Positions 61,401-64,000 of a stretch of DNA of 64,000 nucleotides are shown here, in pieces. The DNA is from Henricia sp. BOLD:AAB3569 (taxonomy: Eukaryota > Echinodermata > Asteroidea > Spinulosida > Echinasteridae), in NCBI GenBank assembly GCA_037783545.1, contig JBBELK010000992.1:992001-1056000 (forward strand). The letters run 5' to 3'. The notes below the pieces were generated by a model, which saw only the letters and a list, made by a program, of their open reading frames with translations, was not told the origin of the DNA and did no database searches. A program made the translations under genes and the position numbers. Position 1 is the stretch's first letter, and each line of letters begins with the position of its first letter.

Positions 61401-64000
61401 ATTTCCGGACCTTCTTGCTCTTTGATCTTGAAGAACTTTGATCTCTGGAGACGGTCTTTGACTTTCTCTCTTTAGATTTCCTGGTCTTTTTGCCCTTGGA
61501 TTTCCGGACCTTCTTGCTCTTTGATCTTGAAGAACCCTGATCTCTGGAGACGGTCTTTGACTTTCTCTGTTTAGATTTCCTGGTCTTTTTGCCCTTGGAT
61601 TTCCGGACCTTCTTGCTCTTTGATCTTGAAGAACTTTGATCTCTGGAGACGGTCTTTGACTTTCTCTCTTTAGATTTCCTGGTCTTTTTGCCCTTGGATT
61701 TCCGGACCTTCTTGCTCTTTGATTTTGAAGAACTTTGATCTCTGGAGACGGTCTTTGACTTTCTCTGTTTAGATTTCCTAGTCTTTTTGCCCTTGGATTT
61801 CCGGAACTTCTTGCTCTTTGATCTTAAAGAACTTTGATCTCTGGAGACGGTCTTTGACTTTCTCGTTTTAGATTTCCTGGTCTTCTTGCCCTTGGATTTC
61901 CGGACCTTCTTGCTCTTTGATCTCGAAGAACTTTGATCTCTGGAGACGGTCTTTGACTTTCTCTCTTTAGATTTCCTGGTCTTTTTGCCCTTGGATTTCC
62001 GGACCTTCTTGCTCTTTGATCTTGAAGAACTTTGATCTCTGGAGACGGTCTTTGACTTTCTCTTTTTAGATTTCCTGGTCTTTTTGCCCTTGGGTTTCCG
62101 GACCTTCTTGCTCTTTGATCTTGAAGAACTTTGATCTCTGGAGACGGTCTTTGACTTTCTCTCTTTAGATTTCCTGGTCTTTTTGCCCTTGGATTTCCGG
62201 ACCTTCTTGCTCTTTGATCTTGAAGAACTTTGATCTCTGGAGCCGGTCTTTGACTTTCTTTTTTTAGATTTCCTGGTCTTTTTACCCTTGGATTTCCTGA
62301 CCTTCTTGCTCTTTGATCTTGAAGAACTTTGATCTCTGGAGACGGTCTTTGACTTTCTTTTTTTAGATTTCCTGGTCGTTTTGCCCTTGGATTTCCGGAC
62401 CTTCTTGCTCTTTGATCTCGAAGAACTTTGATCTCTGGAGACGGTGTTTGACTTTCTCTTTTTAGATTTCCTGGTCTTTTTGCCCTTGGATTTCCGGACC
62501 TTCTTGCTCTTTGATCTTGAAGAACTTTGATCTCTGGAGACGGTCTTTGACATTCTCTTTTTAGATTTACTGGTCTTTTTGCCCTTGGATTTCCGGACCT
62601 TCTTGCTCTTTGATCTTGAAGAACTTTGATCTCTGGAGACGGTCTTTGACTTTCTCTGTTTAGATTTCCTGGTCTTTTTGCCCTTGGATTTCCGGACCTT
62701 CTTGCTCTTTGATCTTGAAGAACTTTGATCTCTGGAGACGGTCTTTGACTTTCTCTTTTTAGATTTCCTGGTCTTTTTGCCCTTGGATTTCCTGACCTTC
62801 TTGCTCTTTGATCTTGAAGAACTTTGATCTCTGGAGACGGTCTTTGACTTTCTTTTTTTAGATTTCCTGGTCGTTTTGCCCTTGGATTTCCGGACCTTCT
62901 TGCTCTTTGATCTCGAAGAACTTTGATCTCTGGAGACGGTGTTTGACTTTCTCTTTTTAGATTTCCTGGTCTTTTTGCCCTTGGATTTCCGGACCTTCTT
63001 GCTCTTTGATCTTGAAGAACTTTGATCTCTGGAGACGGTCTTTGACTTTCTCTTTTTAGATTTACTGGTCTTTTTGCCCTTGGATTTCCGGACCTTCTTG
63101 CTCTTTGATCTTGAAGAACTTTGATCTCTGGAGACGGTCTTTGACTTTCTCTGTTTAGATTTCCTGGTCTTTTTGCCCTTGGATTTCCGGACCTTCTTGC
63201 TCTTTGATCTTGAAGAACTTTGATCTCTGGAGACGGTCTTTGACTTTCTCTTTTTAGATTTCCTGGTCTTTTTGCCCTTGGATTTCCGGACCTTCTTGCT
63301 CTTTGATCTTGAAGAACTTTGATCTCTGGAGACGGTCTTTGACTTTCTCTTTTTAGATTTCCTGGTCTTTTTGACCTTGGATTTCCGGACCTTCTTGCTC
63401 TTTGATCTTGAAGAACTTTGATCTCTGGAGACGGTCTTTGACTTTCTCTTTTTAGATTTCCTGGTCTTTTTGCCTTTCGATTTCCGGACCTTCTTGCTCT
63501 TTGATCTTGAAGAACTTTGATCTCTGGAGACGGTCTTTGACTTTCTCTTTTTAGATTTCCTGGTCTTTTTGCCCTTGGATTTCCGGACCTTCTTGCTCTT
63601 TGATCTTGAAGAACTTTGATCTCTGGAGACGGTCTTTGACTTTCTCTTTTTAGATTTCCTGGTCTTTTTGCCCTTGGATTTCCGGACCTTCTTGCTCTTT
63701 GATCTTGAAGAACTTTGATCTCTGGAGACGGTCTTTGACTTTCTCTCTTTAGATTTCCTGGTCGTTTTGCCCTTGGATTTCCGGACCTTCTTGCTCTTTG
63801 ATCTTGAAGAACTTTGATCTCTGGAGACGGTCTTTGACTTTCTCTTTTTAGATTTCCTGGTCTTTTTGCCCTTGGATTTCCTGACCTTCTTGCTCTTTGA
63901 TCTGGAAGAACTTTGATCTCTGGAGACGGTCTTTGAATTGCTCTTTTTAGATTTCCTGGTCTTTTTGCCCTTGGATTTCCGGACCTTCTTGCTCTTTGAT
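55486..64000 (-). CDS. Lys/Ser/Arg-repeat protein with C-terminal C-type lectin-like domain (partial, 3' end of gene)
   Basis: Three minus-strand exons are visible. The first (58113 to beyond 64000) encodes a huge polycationic array of 33-residue repeats, then an acidic Ser/Glu/Asp linker, then the first half of a C-type lectin-like domain (CTLD). Exons at 56508-56622 and 55530-55594 complete the CTLD. The join gives AVAACKAEQMALAVVSES, then DIWIGRL, W-Y-D-G-T-P-V-T, GDCLIM, and RWKHAACTANVAFVAC: the WIG core and four conserved cysteines in canonical order. The EPN/QPD and WND calcium-sugar motifs are absent. CTLDs are normally extracellular, so a signal peptide is expected upstream of the window. 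The combination of CTLD and repetitive low-complexity sequence recalls echinoderm spicule-matrix proteins, but the repeat chemistry and order differ. Function unknown; a matrix, mucus or adhesive role is only a guess. Confidence 0.75.
55530..55594 (-). CDS. CTLD exon 3 of the repeat-lectin gene (end uncertain)
   Basis: Minus-strand acceptor TTTACAG|T at 55594, phase 2 in. It encodes SQKDNYRWKHAACTANVAFV followed by A-C, giving the last two CTLD cysteines. A perfect donor (TGCT|GTAAGT) follows 55530, implying another exon at lower coordinates that I could not find. If it is not used, the frame reads on (CKYTYVHGLADSL) to TAA at 55486-55488. Confidence 0.78.
55595..56507. other. Intron of the repeat-lectin gene
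   Basis: AT-rich; no repeat or exon recognised. Confidence 0.5.
56508..56622 (-). CDS. CTLD exon 2 of the repeat-lectin gene
   Basis: Minus-strand acceptor TTTTTCAG|GTGAC (exon starts at 56622) and donor ATGAG|GTAAAA after 56508; phase 1 in, phase 2 out. It encodes GDIWIGRLSKDEKTWYDGTP, VTQTWWADD and GQGDCLIM: the CTLD WIG core, the W-x-DG turn and the third conserved cysteine. The frame joins both neighbouring exons without a stop. Confidence 0.85.
56696..56745 (-). mobile_element. tRNA-like SINE head (minus strand)
   Basis: On the minus strand GGTAGAGCACCTTCTGCCCA (A box) and GGTCTCGGGTTCAAATC (B box) are spaced as in a tRNA, but no closed acceptor stem was found. It abuts a MITE at 56748. 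Confidence 0.55.
56748..56958. mobile_element. GGCCAATTTCAT MITE family, second copy
   Basis: Ends GGACCAATTTCATAGCAC / GTGGCTATTAAATTGGCCC, with internal GCAAATAAATGTTGTGCTTAGC-like text matching 35200-35435. Lies in the intron of the repeat-lectin gene. Confidence 0.75.
57437..57845. mobile_element. MITE family 'ATTCATAAATACC', copy 2
   Basis: Starts CATTCATAAATACCTTAGAC and ends AAAAAGGTATTTATGAATGG plus GATTAAATGTAGGTTTGG. The interior shares GGCTGAAAACACATCACGTG-like and GATCGAACAAAAACA-like text with the reverse of 9690-10075. Confidence 0.78.
58113..64000 (-). CDS. Giant repeat exon: Lys/Ser/Arg array, acidic linker, CTLD first half
   Basis: Open on the minus strand from the right window edge to the donor CCAAG|GTAAGT at 58113/58112 (phase 1); reading through would stop at 58099. 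From 64000 to about 58433 it encodes a repeat whose parts are KSKTVSRDQSSSRSKSKK and VRKSKGKKTRKSKER. From about 58432 to 58247 lies an acidic/Ser linker (HESSESGSSNQDQSSDDGQ). From about 58246 the CTLD begins. The only methionine in the visible array (62553) is a point change within a repeat, so it is not a credible start; the true start is outside the window. Confidence 0.85.
58433..64000 (-). repeat. 99-bp coding minisatellite (33-aa unit), about 55-60 copies
   Basis: Near-identical 99-bp units fill the region, with a few substitutions per unit. A minority carry an extra 24 bp (eight residues, a second KVRKSKGK block), giving 123-bp units, for example near 59250-59285, 59380-59405, 59505-59530, 59925-59950, 60235-60260, 60470-60490 and 60985-61010. 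All changes keep the frame open, which argues for purifying selection or gene conversion at the protein level. The array runs off the right edge. Units nearest the linker (58433-58620) are the most diverged. Confidence 0.97.

Noticed and set aside
62553-62553. Met codon at 62553 as the protein start
   Set aside because: It is a single Lys-to-Met change inside a repeat unit; the frame stays open with the same repeats to the window edge.
58433-64000. CRISPR array or satellite DNA
   Set aside because: Units abut without unique spacers, and every variant keeps one reading frame that continues into a lectin domain and splice donor, so it is a coding minisatellite.

Overview
This is animal nuclear DNA, most likely from a marine invertebrate deuterostome. 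An echinoderm such as a sea star, brittle star or sea cucumber is my best guess, with moderate to low confidence. The reasons are many short exons with GT-AG introns, a vertebrate-like MED12 protein, introns packed with small inverted-repeat transposons and tRNA-derived SINEs, frequent TACATGTA words, and a C-type-lectin/repeat protein whose design recalls echinoderm matrix proteins. No bacterial or viral genes were found.

Positions 1-49100 (+ strand) hold the 3' two thirds of the MED12 gene (Mediator kinase-module subunit). I place 24 coding exons between 1272 and 48892. Their joined length is 4881 nt, a multiple of three, giving 1626 codons plus a TGA stop. The segment starts at the LCEWAV domain; the N-terminal part that contacts Cyclin C/CDK8 lies upstream of the window. 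The last exon ends in Gln/Pro-rich sequence, and its final 95 bp are tandemly triplicated into the 3' UTR. Introns range from about 300 bp to 10 kb and carry most of the repeats: several MITE families present in more than one copy, foldback elements, a Tc1-like deletion derivative with transposase remnants, a probable hAT-like element, SINEs, a retroposed initiator-tRNA-Met fragment with a target-site duplication, and a three-level nest of MITEs at 34.8-35.8 kb.

Positions 49.1-55.5 kb are intergenic: a poly-G/GGGTC tract, an inverted-repeat element at 50.1-51.0 kb, and several palindromes.

Positions 55.5-64.0 kb (- strand) hold the 3' part of a second gene. One huge exon, open to the right edge, encodes roughly 55-60 copies of a 33-residue Lys/Ser/Arg repeat. 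After it come an acidic Ser-rich linker and a C-type lectin-like domain completed by two small exons. This polycationic-repeat plus lectin-domain protein is the most unusual item in the window.

The two genes are convergent and show no obvious functional link. All exon boundaries come from reading frame, splice consensus and remembered family similarity; nothing was aligned computationally.
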